Positions 1 to 8,438 of a stretch of 64,000 nt of DNA are shown here, piece after piece. This DNA comes from Rothia sp. SD9660Na. Its GTDB lineage: Bacteria > Actinomycetota > Actinomycetes > Actinomycetales > Micrococcaceae. The translations under genes were made by a program, and so were the position numbers. The stretch covers positions 930,001-994,000 of the forward strand of contig NZ_CP125946.1 in NCBI RefSeq assembly GCF_030064065.1. Reading direction: 5' to 3'. Below the pieces are notes generated by a model. The model did not search any database, was not told the DNA's origin, and saw nothing but the letters and a program-made list of their open reading frames with translations. The stretch's first letter is position 1. The number at the start of each line of letters is the position of its first letter.

Positions 1-1
1 T

Positions 2-748
2 GTGGTGGTTCCTAAAATCGGTGGGTCTGATGGAAAGTCCGACGCTGAGGCTGGCCAGACCCTCTTCGGGGCAGGCAGGCTGACAGGCCAGAACCTGGGC
101 TCCCAGGCAGCGGCGGGGGAGAGCGCCCGCGGTTCGCTGGCTTCGGTCGAGAGCACCCTGGAGGAACTGGAGGACGTCCCCGCCCTGGCCGGGGTGCGCA
201 TCGAGGGGCTCCACGGGCGCATGGATACCGCCGAAAAGAACCGGGTCATGACCGAGTTTTCAGCCGGCCGCATTGACCTACTGGTGTCTACCACCGTGAT
301 TGAGGTGGGCGTGAACGTGCCCAACGCAACCCTCATGATTATCATGGACGCCGACCGCTTCGGAATCTCCGGCCTCCACCAGCTGCGCGGACGCATCGGC
401 CGCGGCTCCCTGCCCGGCACCTGCTTGCTGGTCACCAAGCAGCCGGCGGACGGCGTCAGTCGGGAGCGGCTGGCAGCGGTAGCGGCCACCACCGACGGCT
501 TCGAGCTTTCGAGGGTTGACCTGGAACAGCGGCGCGAAGGCGATATTCTCGGAGCTGCCCAGTCTGGTAAGAAGTCTACCCTCAAGCTGCTGCGTGCCCT
601 GACCGATGCCAAGCTTATTGAGCGGGCCCGGCAGGATGCCTTCGGAATTATTGAGGCTGACCCCACTCTGGCCAAACATCCCGACCTGGCCCGCACCATC
701 GACCGGGCCCTTGACGCCGACCGCGAGGCCTTCCTGGGGCGCGGGTAG
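2..748 (+). CDS. recG: ATP-dependent DNA helicase RecG, C-terminal part (5' end outside window)
   Basis: RecG is a monomeric superfamily 2 helicase that reverses stalled replication forks and migrates Holliday junctions. Only about 248 C-terminal residues are inside the window; the reading frame is open to the left edge, so the first methionine seen is not the real start. The second RecA-like domain is recognisable: a GLHGRMD segment, then STTVIEVGVNVPNA (motif V) and QLRGRIGRG (motif VI with its arginines), followed by the conserved C-terminal extension with LEQRREGDILGAAQSG. Before GLHGRMD lies a low-complexity stretch of about 45 residues rich in Gly, Ala and Ser, which looks like a lineage-specific insertion between motifs. 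rsmD follows in the same direction after about 210 bases, an order typical of actinobacteria. Confidence 0.95.
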   Translation: MVVPKIGGSDGKSDAEAGQTLFGAGRLTGQNLGSQAAAGESARGSLASVESTLEELEDVPALAGVRIEGLHGRMDTAEKNRVMTEFSAGRIDLLVSTTVIEVGVNVPNATLMIIMDADRFGISGLHQLRGRIGRGSLPGTCLLVTKQPADGVSRERLAAVAATTDGFELSRVDLEQRREGDILGAAQSGKKSTLKLLRALTDAKLIERARQDAFGIIEADPTLAKHPDLARTIDRALDADREAFLGRG

Positions 749-774
749 ACTCGGCCAAGGACGTAGGCCCCGCA

Positions 775-820
775 TTTATTCTGGTTTACCCGTAACTAGT
801 TGCGGCCAGAACAGAATAAA
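775..820 (+). terminator. Inverted repeat after recG, possible terminator
   Basis: TTTATTCTG (775-783) is matched by CAGAATAAA (812-820), with an inner CTGG/CCAG pairing. The hairpin sits about 27 bases after the recG stop. There is no clear T tract, so it may be a weak or factor-dependent terminator. The rest of the recG-rsmD gap shows nothing I can name. Confidence 0.4.
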
Positions 821-957
821 AGCGGTCAACCAAGGCCTACCGTTCAGCACTACGTCACCATATACCCTGACATCACATCCACCTTTGTTCCCGCCCCGGC
901 CAGCCGGTACCCTTATAACAGTCCCCACCCCTACCACTACGAGCGGAGCGCAGCCGA

Positions 958-1524
958 ATGAGCCGCATCATTGCAGGAGCCGCAGGCGGCCTGCGCCTAG
1001 CCAACGTCCCCGGTGATAACACCCGACCCACCACCGACCGGGTCAAAGAAGCCCTCTTTTCCCGCCTGGATACCTACAACATGCTGGACGGCATGCGCGC
1101 CCTCGATCTCTTCGGCGGCTCGGGCGCCCTGGGCTGCGAAGCTCTTTCGCGCGGGGCCGCCCACGTAGACTTCGTAGACCACTACCCTAAGGCTGTTGTT
1201 GTCATCGAGAAAAACATCGCCGCCGTAGGCAAGACCGCTAGAGGTACTGCCCGCGTGCACAAGATGACGGCCCGCACCTACCTTTCGGCGGGGGCGTCCG
1301 CCTGGGATCTGGTCTTTATCGATCCGCCCTACGCCGTGACCAACAGCGAACTCGAAGAACTTCTGGCCCTGCTGGCACCTCGCCTGACCGAGGGAGCAGT
1401 GGTGGTCGTTGAACGGGCCTCGCGCACCGACGAACCCGTCTGGCCCGAAGGCCTTGAAAAGTTTGCCGAGAAAAAATACGGGGAAACCGTGCTCTACTAC
1501 CTGGAACCTGCACTAACCCAGTAG
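958..1524 (+). CDS. rsmD: 16S rRNA (guanine(966)-N2)-methyltransferase RsmD
   Basis: RsmD methylates guanine 966 of 16S rRNA in the small-subunit head, using S-adenosylmethionine, during 30S assembly. The 188-residue protein has the usual family length. It opens with SRIIAGAAGGLRL, a typical RsmD N-terminus, then NTRPTTDRVKEALFS, the SAM-binding motif I (ALDLFGGSGALGCEAL, about residues 48-63) and the catalytic DPPY motif in VFIDPPYAV (about 122). It lies between recG and coaD, the common actinobacterial order recG-rsmD-coaD, here interrupted by two extra genes. The start ATG at 958 gives the family N-terminus directly. Confidence 0.95.
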   Translation: MSRIIAGAAGGLRLANVPGDNTRPTTDRVKEALFSRLDTYNMLDGMRALDLFGGSGALGCEALSRGAAHVDFVDHYPKAVVVIEKNIAAVGKTARGTARVHKMTARTYLSAGASAWDLVFIDPPYAVTNSELEELLALLAPRLTEGAVVVVERASRTDEPVWPEGLEKFAEKKYGETVLYYLEPALTQ

Positions 1525-1615
1525 TACATGCAGCGTATGACATAATGTTTCGCTTCTAGCCTCTACCATTGGCCTCAGCCCGCTAGCGGGCAGCGACGGG
1601 TGCTAGGGTAGGGCT

Positions 1616-2233
1616 ATGAGCGAGAACACGAACAAACCCGGTTACCAGCCCCAACCCGTCCCTGAAAACAGCCAGCAGGGCTCCTCATCTCTGCTCACCA
1701 GTAATACCCTGGTGGTACAGCAAACCCGCAGCTTCATGAGCAATGATTTTGAGATGCAGAGCCAGGACGGGCGCGTGCTTGGCCGGGTGCTGACCACCGG
1801 CTCAACCGCAGGTAGACTGCTCAAGGGCAACCGCACTTTTGACCTTGTTGATGACCGGGGTAACCTGCTCATCAAGATTGTTGACCCCTTTGATTTTGGT
1901 CTGGACCGTTATGAGCTACAGAACCCTGACGGTTCCGTCTTTGCTCATGTACAAAAGCAGTTCTCTTTCATGCGCAAGCGCCTGACCATCGAACTGCCCG
2001 GCCTCACCCTGGAACTCGAAGGTAGCCTCTTTGAGTACGATTTCAACATTACGGTCAATGGTCATGTCGCTGCCCGCGTCGCCCGCGAGTGGGGTGGCCT
2101 GGTGGCAGGTCTGCGAGGTAAGAGCCGCTACGGGGTCAATTTCGACCCCAGTGCCCCCGAACCTGTGCGCCTGGCTATTCTGGGTGGTCTGGTGGCCCTC
2201 GATTTGATTCGAGCTAAGGACGCCCGCAACTAG
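1616..2233 (+). CDS. LURP-one-related / phospholipid scramblase-like protein
   Basis: This 205-residue protein resembles the LURP-one-related and scramblase-like fold, a beta-barrel with a central helix. That rests on the pattern of short beta strands such as FEMQSQDGRVLGRV, FDLVDDRGNLLIKI and YELQNPDGSVFAHV, and the late GGLVALDLI helix. The first 35 residues are hydrophilic and rich in Pro, Gln and Ser, with no signal peptide. The biochemical role of bacterial members is unknown; lipid binding is suggested for the fold but not shown here. It stands alone between rsmD and a convergent aminotransferase gene, with its stop 6 bases from that gene's stop. The start at 1616 is the only good one. 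Confidence 0.7.
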   Translation: MSENTNKPGYQPQPVPENSQQGSSSLLTSNTLVVQQTRSFMSNDFEMQSQDGRVLGRVLTTGSTAGRLLKGNRTFDLVDDRGNLLIKIVDPFDFGLDRYELQNPDGSVFAHVQKQFSFMRKRLTIELPGLTLELEGSLFEYDFNITVNGHVAARVAREWGGLVAGLRGKSRYGVNFDPSAPEPVRLAILGGLVALDLIRAKDARN

Positions 2234-2239
2234 CAGAAC

Positions 2240-3448
2240 CTAGCCGCTGTAGGCGCGCAGGTGGGCGGCGGCGTCCTGTAATACTTCCGGGCGCTTACAG
2301 AAGGCAAAGCGCACGTAGGTCTCTACCTGCTGCCGATAGCTCTCGGTGGTAAAGGCGGTCAGCGGAATCAGGGCTACCCCGGCCTGCTCGGGAAGACGCT
2401 GGCAGAGTTCTTCTGCAGAGGTAAGGCCCTGTTCAGCTAAGACCTGTGCTACATCGGCCACGGCGAAGAAGGTGCCTGCCGGGGGAGTCACAGCCCAGGG
2501 GGAGCCCGCTAGGTTCTCCACCAAAATGCGCCGCTGCTGGGCGTACCGGGCCTGCACACCGGTATAGAAGTCATCGCCCAGTCCCACGCCAACAGCCGCA
2601 GCTACCTGCAGGGGAGCGGCCGCAGAATGCGTGAAGTAGCCCTTGACCAGGCGAATGGGGAGTATGAGGTCTGCCGGGCCGGTCATCCAGCCCACCCTCC
2701 AACCGGTAGCCGAGTGGGTCTTCGAAATCGCTGAAACCGCTACCGTGCGCTCAGCTGCTCCCGGTAGGGTTTGAATGGGCTGGTAAGGGCCGTCAAAAAC
2801 CAGGTGCTCGTAGACCTGATCGGCTAGAATAACCGCGTTGAATTTGGTCGCCAGCTCCACAATCTTAGTCTTGGCTTCGGCTGAGAATACCGCTCCGGTG
2901 GGGTTATGCGGGTCATTGACCACCACTAGGGCGGTGCGGTCAGAGAAAGCTGACTCGAGGGCGTCTAGATCGGGCTCAAAAGTGGGTGGGAGCAGCGGTA
3001 CAGTGCGGACGCGCGCCCCAGCCAGGGCAGCGGCGGCAGGGTAGAGGTCGTAAAAGGGCTCAAAGAGGATAACCTCGTCCCCGGGCTCTACCAGGGCTGC
3101 AATGGTGGCAGCGAGAGCCTCAGAGGCACCTGCTGTTACCGTCACCTGGGTAGCGGGGTCGAGAGAGATTCCGTAGAAACGCTGCTGGTGCTCGGCAATT
3201 GCCTGACGTAGGGCCGGGTTACCCGCGATAGTGGCATACTGGTTGACTCCGCTAGCCAGAGCGTCCGCTGCTGCCCGAAGCATATCGGCAGGCCCGTCCG
3301 TATCGGGAAAGCCCTGGCCTAGATTGATAGCACCGTAGCGTGACGCCAGAGCAGACATCTCTTCAAAGATGGTGGAGCGCCAGTGGCCGTCCGCCCCCAT
3401 GAGCCCTGCCGCTAAACCTACCCGCTCAAAGGCCCGCTGCTTTTTCAT
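2240..3448 (-). CDS. Class I/II pyridoxal-phosphate aminotransferase
   Basis: A fold-type I PLP aminotransferase of about 402 residues. AINLGQGFPDTDGP near the N-terminus, VNDPHNPTGAVFS (aspartate/asparagine region contacting PLP) and SAISKTHSATGWRVGW, which carries the Schiff-base lysine, are all present. This subgroup includes kynurenine, methionine and N-succinyldiaminopimelate aminotransferases, and the sequence alone does not settle the substrate. The frame stays open to 3565, but the first 39 residues do not look like the family, so I place the start at ATG 3448. A GTG at 3457, better spaced from a purine-rich stretch, is an equal alternative. It is convergent with the upstream scramblase-like gene and divergent from coaD. 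Confidence 0.85.
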   Translation of the reverse strand: MKKQRAFERVGLAAGLMGADGHWRSTIFEEMSALASRYGAINLGQGFPDTDGPADMLRAAADALASGVNQYATIAGNPALRQAIAEHQQRFYGISLDPATQVTVTAGASEALAATIAALVEPGDEVILFEPFYDLYPAAAALAGARVRTVPLLPPTFEPDLDALESAFSDRTALVVVNDPHNPTGAVFSAEAKTKIVELATKFNAVILADQVYEHLVFDGPYQPIQTLPGAAERTVAVSAISKTHSATGWRVGWMTGPADLILPIRLVKGYFTHSAAAPLQVAAAVGVGLGDDFYTGVQARYAQQRRILVENLAGSPWAVTPPAGTFFAVADVAQVLAEQGLTSAEELCQRLPEQAGVALIPLTAFTTESYRQQVETYVRFAFCKRPEVLQDAAAHLRAYSG

Positions 3449-3604
3449 ACCGGTCACAGGTAACCTGCCCCCTCTCTTGACCCGCAGACTTGCTTGACAG
3501 CGGGTGTCGGTATCTACTGACCCTAGATTACCGGCCGAGCAAAGGAAGCCAAGACAGCATGACACAGTGTGTCATACCTAACCAACCTGCGGTAGCCTAG
3601 AGAC

Positions 3605-4081
3605 ATGCAATTGGTTGTCTGCCCCGGTTCCTTTGACCCCATCCACAACGGTCACGTCGAAATCATCACCCGCGCCGCCAAAATCTACGGCAACGTCATT
3701 GTCGCGGTCTCCCACAATTCTAAGAAAAAATATCGTTTTAGCCTCGAAGAGCGCGTTGCCATGGTTGAAGAAACCTTCGCCCTCTTCGACGGGGTGAGTG
3801 CTAAGGCGCTCCCCGAGGGGCAGCTGCTGGCTAACTTCGTGCGCGAGCAGGGCTCTGTGCTCATTGTGAAGGGGCTTCGCAATACCGCTGACTACGAATA
3901 CGAGGCCCCCATGGCTTCCATGAACCGGCATATCGCCGGAGTTGAAACCAGCTTTATCGCCGGTGACCCCAAGTACAACCATATTTCCTCCACCATCGTC
4001 AAAGAGGTGGCAGGCTATGGAGGGGACGTTCGTGCTTTCATTCCGCGGGCGGTGCAGCGGGCACTTTACCCAGAGAAATAA
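3605..4081 (+). CDS. coaD: Phosphopantetheine adenylyltransferase
   Basis: CoaD transfers AMP from ATP to 4'-phosphopantetheine, the fourth step of coenzyme A synthesis, in the cytoplasm. The 158 residues match the usual length of about 160. Visible signatures are the nucleotidyltransferase motif PIHNGH (residues 12-17, the TxGH-type His) and ISSTIVKE (around 129), which contacts the triphosphate. The product feeds the acyl carrier protein and acetyl-CoA pathways encoded near 53-60 kb. The gene follows the aminotransferase divergently, with about 150 bases between starts, and precedes DUF177-rpmF-rnc, the standard actinobacterial order. Confidence 0.97.
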   Translation: MQLVVCPGSFDPIHNGHVEIITRAAKIYGNVIVAVSHNSKKKYRFSLEERVAMVEETFALFDGVSAKALPEGQLLANFVREQGSVLIVKGLRNTADYEYEAPMASMNRHIAGVETSFIAGDPKYNHISSTIVKEVAGYGGDVRAFIPRAVQRALYPEK

Positions 4082-4196
4082 ATCAAGGATTAATGTGGTT
4101 AGCCAAACAGGGGGGTAAGTCGCGAAGGCTTGATTCACGCGGTCTTAAGCCCCTAAAATAGATACTTGGTTTAAAACATTCGATAGGGAGTTCGTC

Positions 4197-4745
4197 ATTT
4201 CACGAAAAGATTCATCGCCCCTTAAGATCTCGGTTCGAGATCTAGCTCATCGCCCGGGCGCTATGGAGACCCTTGATGAAGTTCTGCCAGCGCCAAGCGA
4301 CTTTGGCAACGCTCTGATTGAGGCGGAAGAAGGCAGCGACATTGACCTCAATGTTCGCCTGGAATCCGTTTCAGATGGTATCTTGGTAACTGGTACTGCA
4401 ACTGTCACCGTTTCCGGTGAATGCAGCCTCTGCCTAGACCCGGTTAACTTTGATGTTACAGCCGATGTTCAAGAGCTTTTTGTTTTCGAGAAGGCCCCCG
4501 AAGGCGGCCCCGAAGATGAAGTAGATGAGCAGTACGCCGTAGAGAACGATGAAATTGATCTCGAACCGGCGCTGCGGGACGCAGTGATTCTTCAACTGCC
4601 GTTCCAACCTGTTTGCAGTGACTCCTGCCAGGGCCTGTGCTCCGAATGCGGCGCACGCCTAGAGGACGACCCTGAGCACCACCATGAGGTCATCGACCCC
4701 CGGTGGAACGCGCTATCAGCGTTGCTCGATGCGAACGACAAATAA
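4197..4745 (+). CDS. DUF177 (YceD) family protein, probable ATT start codon
   Basis: DUF177/YceD proteins lie directly upstream of rpmF in most bacteria and are linked to 23S rRNA and ribosome maturation. The C-terminal part has the expected four cysteines: CSLC (about residues 62-65 from 4197) and CSDSCQGLCSECG. The first ATG is at 4263, but the same frame upstream encodes SPLKISVRDLAHRPGAM, which matches the actinobacterial N-terminus SPLVLDTRxLGRRPGxM. Between the upstream in-frame stop (TAA 4146-4148) and 4263 there is no ATG, GTG or TTG. ATT at 4197 is preceded by AGGGAG at 4185-4190, six bases away. I therefore call ATT as the start (182 residues). The ATG-4263 form would lack 22 conserved residues. 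rpmF follows after 33 bases. Confidence 0.85.
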   Translation: MSRKDSSPLKISVRDLAHRPGAMETLDEVLPAPSDFGNALIEAEEGSDIDLNVRLESVSDGILVTGTATVTVSGECSLCLDPVNFDVTADVQELFVFEKAPEGGPEDEVDEQYAVENDEIDLEPALRDAVILQLPFQPVCSDSCQGLCSECGARLEDDPEHHHEVIDPRWNALSALLDANDK

Positions 4746-4778
4746 AACTTATAAAGCAACAAGAGAAAAGAGATAGCT

Positions 4779-4982
4779 GTGGCTGTTCCCAAGCGGAAAA
4801 TGTCCCGTGCTAACACCCGCGCCCGCCGTTCCCAGTGGAAGGCTTCCGTTCCTCAGCTGGTCAAGACCGTAGAAAACGGTCGCGTCACCTACTCCCTGCC
4901 CCACCAGGCAAAGCTCGTGACTGACTCAGCCGGCAACGAACTCTTCTACGAGTACAAGGGCCGCAAGGTAGCTGACGCCTAA
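4779..4982 (+). CDS. rpmF: 50S ribosomal protein L32
   Basis: L32 is a small component of the large ribosomal subunit. The 67-residue product begins [20 protein letters not shown], the family hallmark. It has no zinc-binding cysteines, so it is the cysteine-free (C-minus) form common in actinobacteria. The start is GTG at 4779. It sits between the DUF177 gene and rnc, 10 bases before rnc, as part of an apparent operon. Confidence 0.97.
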   Translation: MAVPKRKMSRANTRARRSQWKASVPQLVKTVENGRVTYSLPHQAKLVTDSAGNELFYEYKGRKVADA

Positions 4983-4992
4983 TTCGCGCCTT

Positions 4993-5676
4993 ATGACTAA
5001 CTCTGCATCACAAGAGTTTCTGAAACGTCTCGGTATCGATCTCGATACCGAGACGTTTCAGCTTGCAATGACTCACCGCTCCTACTCCTTTGAAAACGGC
5101 GGTATACCCCACAACGAGCGCCTGGAATTTTTGGGTGACTCCGTGCTGTCTTTAGCCGTCGCTTCAGAACTCTACATCAAATTCCCTGACCTGCCCGAGG
5201 GCGAGCTGGTCAAGCGCCACCATGTGATCGTTTCCACCCGCACCCTGGCTAACCTTGCCCGCAGCCTCAAGCTGGGGCCCTGCGTCCGCCTGGGTAAGGG
5301 GGAGAAGAAAACCGGTGGTGCCGATAAGGACTCCATCCTGGCTGACACCATGGAGGCCGTCTTCGGTGCCGTGTATATAAAGCACGGCCCTGAGGCCGCC
5401 CACCAGCTGGTGCTGGCCCACACCTCCCACCTGCTGGATGACAACAAGACCCTGAACGTGGGCCGTGACTGGAAGACCGAAATCCAGGAATACGCTGCCG
5501 CCCAGGGCACCGGCGAACCCGTCTACCAGGTCGAGGGTACCGGCCCCGATCATGCCCGCCGCTACACCGCCAAGGTTCTCTTGGCTGGTACGGTGATGGG
5601 CCAGGGCAAGGGCACCAGCAAAAAAGAAGCTGAGCGTATGGCCGCTGAGCAGGCCTACTATAAGGTTTACGGCTAA
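4993..5676 (+). CDS. rnc: Ribonuclease III
   Basis: RNase III cleaves double-stranded RNA, including the 30S rRNA precursor. The 227-residue protein has the catalytic domain with the signature NERLEFLGDSVLSL (about residues 41-54, including the metal-binding Glu and Asp), the second acidic site in ADTMEAVFGAVY, and a C-terminal double-stranded RNA-binding domain ending KGTSKKEAERMAAEQAYYKVYG. It lies just after rpmF and ends the group; a strong terminator follows at 5721. Confidence 0.97.
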   Translation: MTNSASQEFLKRLGIDLDTETFQLAMTHRSYSFENGGIPHNERLEFLGDSVLSLAVASELYIKFPDLPEGELVKRHHVIVSTRTLANLARSLKLGPCVRLGKGEKKTGGADKDSILADTMEAVFGAVYIKHGPEAAHQLVLAHTSHLLDDNKTLNVGRDWKTEIQEYAAAQGTGEPVYQVEGTGPDHARRYTAKVLLAGTVMGQGKGTSKKEAERMAAEQAYYKVYG

Positions 5677-5720
5677 AGCACCGGCTGTCTGCAGAATCTC
5701 AATGCAGTGCTCAAAAGGAA

Positions 5721-5763
5721 GGCGGGCCCACCGTATCAAACGGTGGGCCCGCCCCTCTTTTTT
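5721..5763 (+). terminator. Rho-independent terminator after rnc
   Basis: A perfect 14-base stem, GGCGGGCCCACCGT paired with ACGGTGGGCCCGCC around a short loop, is followed by a T-rich tail (CTCTTTTTTTA). It lies 45 bases after rnc and 28 bases before the end of the convergent permease gene, so it may serve both. Confidence 0.93.
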
Positions 5764-5790
5764 AGTGTTTGGGTATAGCCTTACTGTGGA

Positions 5791-7299
5791 CTAGGGAAGT
5801 CCAATTTCGTCCTCCCTGCCCACAATGTTAATCGAGGTGGTCTGGGTGGGTACCTGCTGCGCACGCTCGGCTGCTAGAGCCCGAACCCGCTTGCGGACGG
5901 CCAGCCAGCCAATCACCAGAATCGGTACTACCAGGGCCATAGCGGCCAGGGCGTAGGTGCCGATGGGGTAGTCGAAGGCGATCAGGACCAGCACACCCAC
6001 CAAGAAGGCCATGGTGAGCCAGTTGGTCACGGGGGCTAGGGGAGCCTGGTACTCGGGGCGGATGCGCTGGCCCCGGCGGGCCATGGCTACAAAACGCAGG
6101 TGGGGGAGCGTGATAGCCATCCAGCCAATCACGATACAGACAGCTGAGATGTTCAGGACGATTTCGAAGGCCTCTGAGGGTTTCCAGTAGTTGATGGCCA
6201 CACCGAGCAGGGCCACTGCACCGGTGAGTAGAATGCCGCCGATGGGCACACCTGACTTGCTCATTGCCCCGGTGAAGCGGGGGGCGGAGCCGTTCATAGC
6301 CATAGAGTGGGTGATACGGCCGGTGGAGTAGAGACCAGCATTCAGCGACGAGGCCGCTGCGGTAATGACCACCAACTGCATGATGGGGGCGGCATAGTCC
6401 ACGCCAATGGAGCCGAAGAAGGTGACGAAGGGAGACTCGTCAGCCGAGTAGGCCTCGTAGGGTAGCAACAGGGAGAGCAGCAGTACGGACCCTACATAGA
6501 AGAGGGCAATACGCCAGACCACGGTGTTGATGGCCTTGGGGATAGCCTTGCGGGGGTCCTTAATTTCACCCGAGGCGGTACCAACTAGCTCAATACCGGA
6601 GTAGGCGAAGATAACACCCTGGGAGACAACCAGCGCCGCCATTAGGCCGTTGGGCAGGAAACCGGACTCAACGATATGGGTAAAGCCCACGGGCGAGCCG
6701 GTGGGGGTACCGAAGATAACGAAGAAGATACCGATGATCATGAAGAGCACCAGGGAACCGACCTTAATCAGGGCAAACCAGAACTCCAGTTCACCGAAGA
6801 TTTTGACCGATATCAGGTTCATCGACACCACCACGACAATGACGATGAGCGCCACGATCCACTGGTCAATCTGCTCGATAGCAGGGATGTACTGGCCAAA
6901 CCAGTTGAAGTAGATGGCGATGGCGGTGGCGTCCACAATGGCGGTGGCGGCCCAGGAGAACCAGTACATCCAGCCCACGAAGAAGGCCCATTTTTCGCCG
7001 TAAAATTCGCGGGTGTAGCTGACGAAAGAGCCGGACGAGGGGCGGTAGCTGACCAGTTCACCCAGCTGCCGCAGAATCAGGTAGCCGAAGAAACCGGCAA
7101 TCGCGTAGAGGAAGATGAGGGAGGGGCCAGCATCGTGTAGGCGTCCGCCCGCGCCGAGAAAGAGGCCGGTTCCGATAGACCCGCCCATGGCGATCATCTG
7201 AATCTGGCGGGGCTTGAGCCCCTGCTGGAAGCCCTCTTGCTCGTGGGCGAAGGACGGCACATCGGCGTGCTGCCCTCTGGGGGTTGGGGGTATCGACAA
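5791..7299 (-). CDS. Amino acid permease, probable L-asparagine permease (AnsP-like)
   Basis: An APC-superfamily secondary transporter with about 12 membrane segments that imports an amino acid with protons. IQMIAMGGSIGTGLFLGAGG (TM1) followed by HDAGPSLIFLYAIAG and YRPSSGSFVSYTREF resembles the asparagine permease branch; related branches carry other neutral amino acids, so the substrate is tentative. The frame extends to an ATG at 7341, but a TTG at 7299 has a strong Shine-Dalgarno sequence AAGGAGAG four bases upstream, so I start there (502 residues). It interrupts the usual rnc-mutM adjacency and is divergent from mutM, with about 165 bases between. Confidence 0.85.
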   Translation of the reverse strand: MSIPPTPRGQHADVPSFAHEQEGFQQGLKPRQIQMIAMGGSIGTGLFLGAGGRLHDAGPSLIFLYAIAGFFGYLILRQLGELVSYRPSSGSFVSYTREFYGEKWAFFVGWMYWFSWAATAIVDATAIAIYFNWFGQYIPAIEQIDQWIVALIVIVVVVSMNLISVKIFGELEFWFALIKVGSLVLFMIIGIFFVIFGTPTGSPVGFTHIVESGFLPNGLMAALVVSQGVIFAYSGIELVGTASGEIKDPRKAIPKAINTVVWRIALFYVGSVLLLSLLLPYEAYSADESPFVTFFGSIGVDYAAPIMQLVVITAAASSLNAGLYSTGRITHSMAMNGSAPRFTGAMSKSGVPIGGILLTGAVALLGVAINYWKPSEAFEIVLNISAVCIVIGWMAITLPHLRFVAMARRGQRIRPEYQAPLAPVTNWLTMAFLVGVLVLIAFDYPIGTYALAAMALVVPILVIGWLAVRKRVRALAAERAQQVPTQTTSINIVGREDEIGLP

Positions 7300-7463
7300 A
7301 AGTCTCTCCTTGATACAGAAGTTTGGTTCTGCCCCTGCCACCAGCTCAATTTCAGTAGGCTGGTTGCAGGTGAGAATGCACAGGGTCTATTCTGCACCTG
7401 ATATGTTCAAGGTGTGAGCACCACACGGTGCATATTTTTCATTTTTTGAAAGGCGGAGTGAAT

Positions 7464-8417
7464 ATGCCAGAGTTACCCGAGGTTGAGGTGGTACGCCGGG
7501 GCCTAGCTGGGCACATCCTCGGCGCGGTGCTGGAGCGCGTGCAGGTGGTGGACGGACGCTCGGTGCGGCGCCACGAGGCCGGGCCGGTGGACTTCGAGAG
7601 GCTACTCACAGGCCAACGGATTATCGATGTGGCGAGACGAGGTAAGTACCTCTGGCTGCTCTTTGAGGGCAACGAAGAGTTCGCCCTGGTCATCCACCTG
7701 GGCATGAGTGGCCAGGTGCTCCTCAAGAACCCCGAGCTACCGGCAGAAAAACACCTCAAAGTGCTCATAGACTTAGCAGGCGCCACCGATGAAAGCGGGC
7801 GCGAAGCCCCGCTCACCCTGCGCTTTGTGGACCAGCGTATCTTCGGCGGCATGTTTGTAAGCCCCCTGCTGCCCGTACACAACGCCGCCGGGGAGCCGAT
7901 GCCTGGGGCGTCCGCGTCCGCCCTGGGCCTGCCCCTCATCCCGCAGGCCGTTGCCCACATCGCCCGTGACCCGCTCGACCCCCACTTCGACTTCGGGCAG
8001 TTCAGACGCACCATGCTGGGCACCTCCACCGGCATCAAAAAGCTCCTGCTCGACCAAAGCGCCATTTCCGGAGTGGGCAACATCTATGCTGACGAAGCCC
8101 TATGGCGGGCCAGACTGCACTACGCCAAACCCGCCAAGAGCATCCCAGCCTCAACCGCCCGCGAACTGGTGGACGCCGCGCGCACCGTCATGCGGGATGC
8201 CCTAGCCCAGGGCGGCACCAGCTTCGATGCCCTCTACGTCAACGTCAACGGGGAATCGGGCTACTTCGACCGGTCCCTCAATGCCTACGGGCAGGCAGGG
8301 CAACCCTGCCCCCGCTGCCTAGAGACGGGGCGCACCTCGCTGATGGTGCGGGAGCCCTTCGGAGGAAGGAGCTCCTACCGGTGCCCCCATTGCCAGAGAA
8401 AGCCCCGTGGAGTGTAA
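7464..8417 (+). CDS. mutM: Formamidopyrimidine-DNA glycosylase
   Basis: MutM (Fpg) removes 8-oxoguanine and formamidopyrimidines from DNA and nicks the abasic site. The mature N-terminus PELPEVEVVRRG supplies the catalytic proline and Glu. The helix-two-turn-helix (ISGVGNIYADEALWRARL) and the C-terminal zinc finger (CPRC and CPHC, about residues 285-310) are intact in this 317-residue protein. The frame is open from 7428, but catalysis needs Pro directly after the initiator Met, so the start is ATG 7464, preceded by GGCGGAG. Downstream is the structured element at 8439-8536 and the convergent ole operon. Confidence 0.96.
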   Translation: MPELPEVEVVRRGLAGHILGAVLERVQVVDGRSVRRHEAGPVDFERLLTGQRIIDVARRGKYLWLLFEGNEEFALVIHLGMSGQVLLKNPELPAEKHLKVLIDLAGATDESGREAPLTLRFVDQRIFGGMFVSPLLPVHNAAGEPMPGASASALGLPLIPQAVAHIARDPLDPHFDFGQFRRTMLGTSTGIKKLLLDQSAISGVGNIYADEALWRARLHYAKPAKSIPASTARELVDAARTVMRDALAQGGTSFDALYVNVNGESGYFDRSLNAYGQAGQPCPRCLETGRTSLMVREPFGGRSSYRCPHCQRKPRGV

Positions 8418-8438
8418 CTGCGCATGGAGCAGAAAGAC

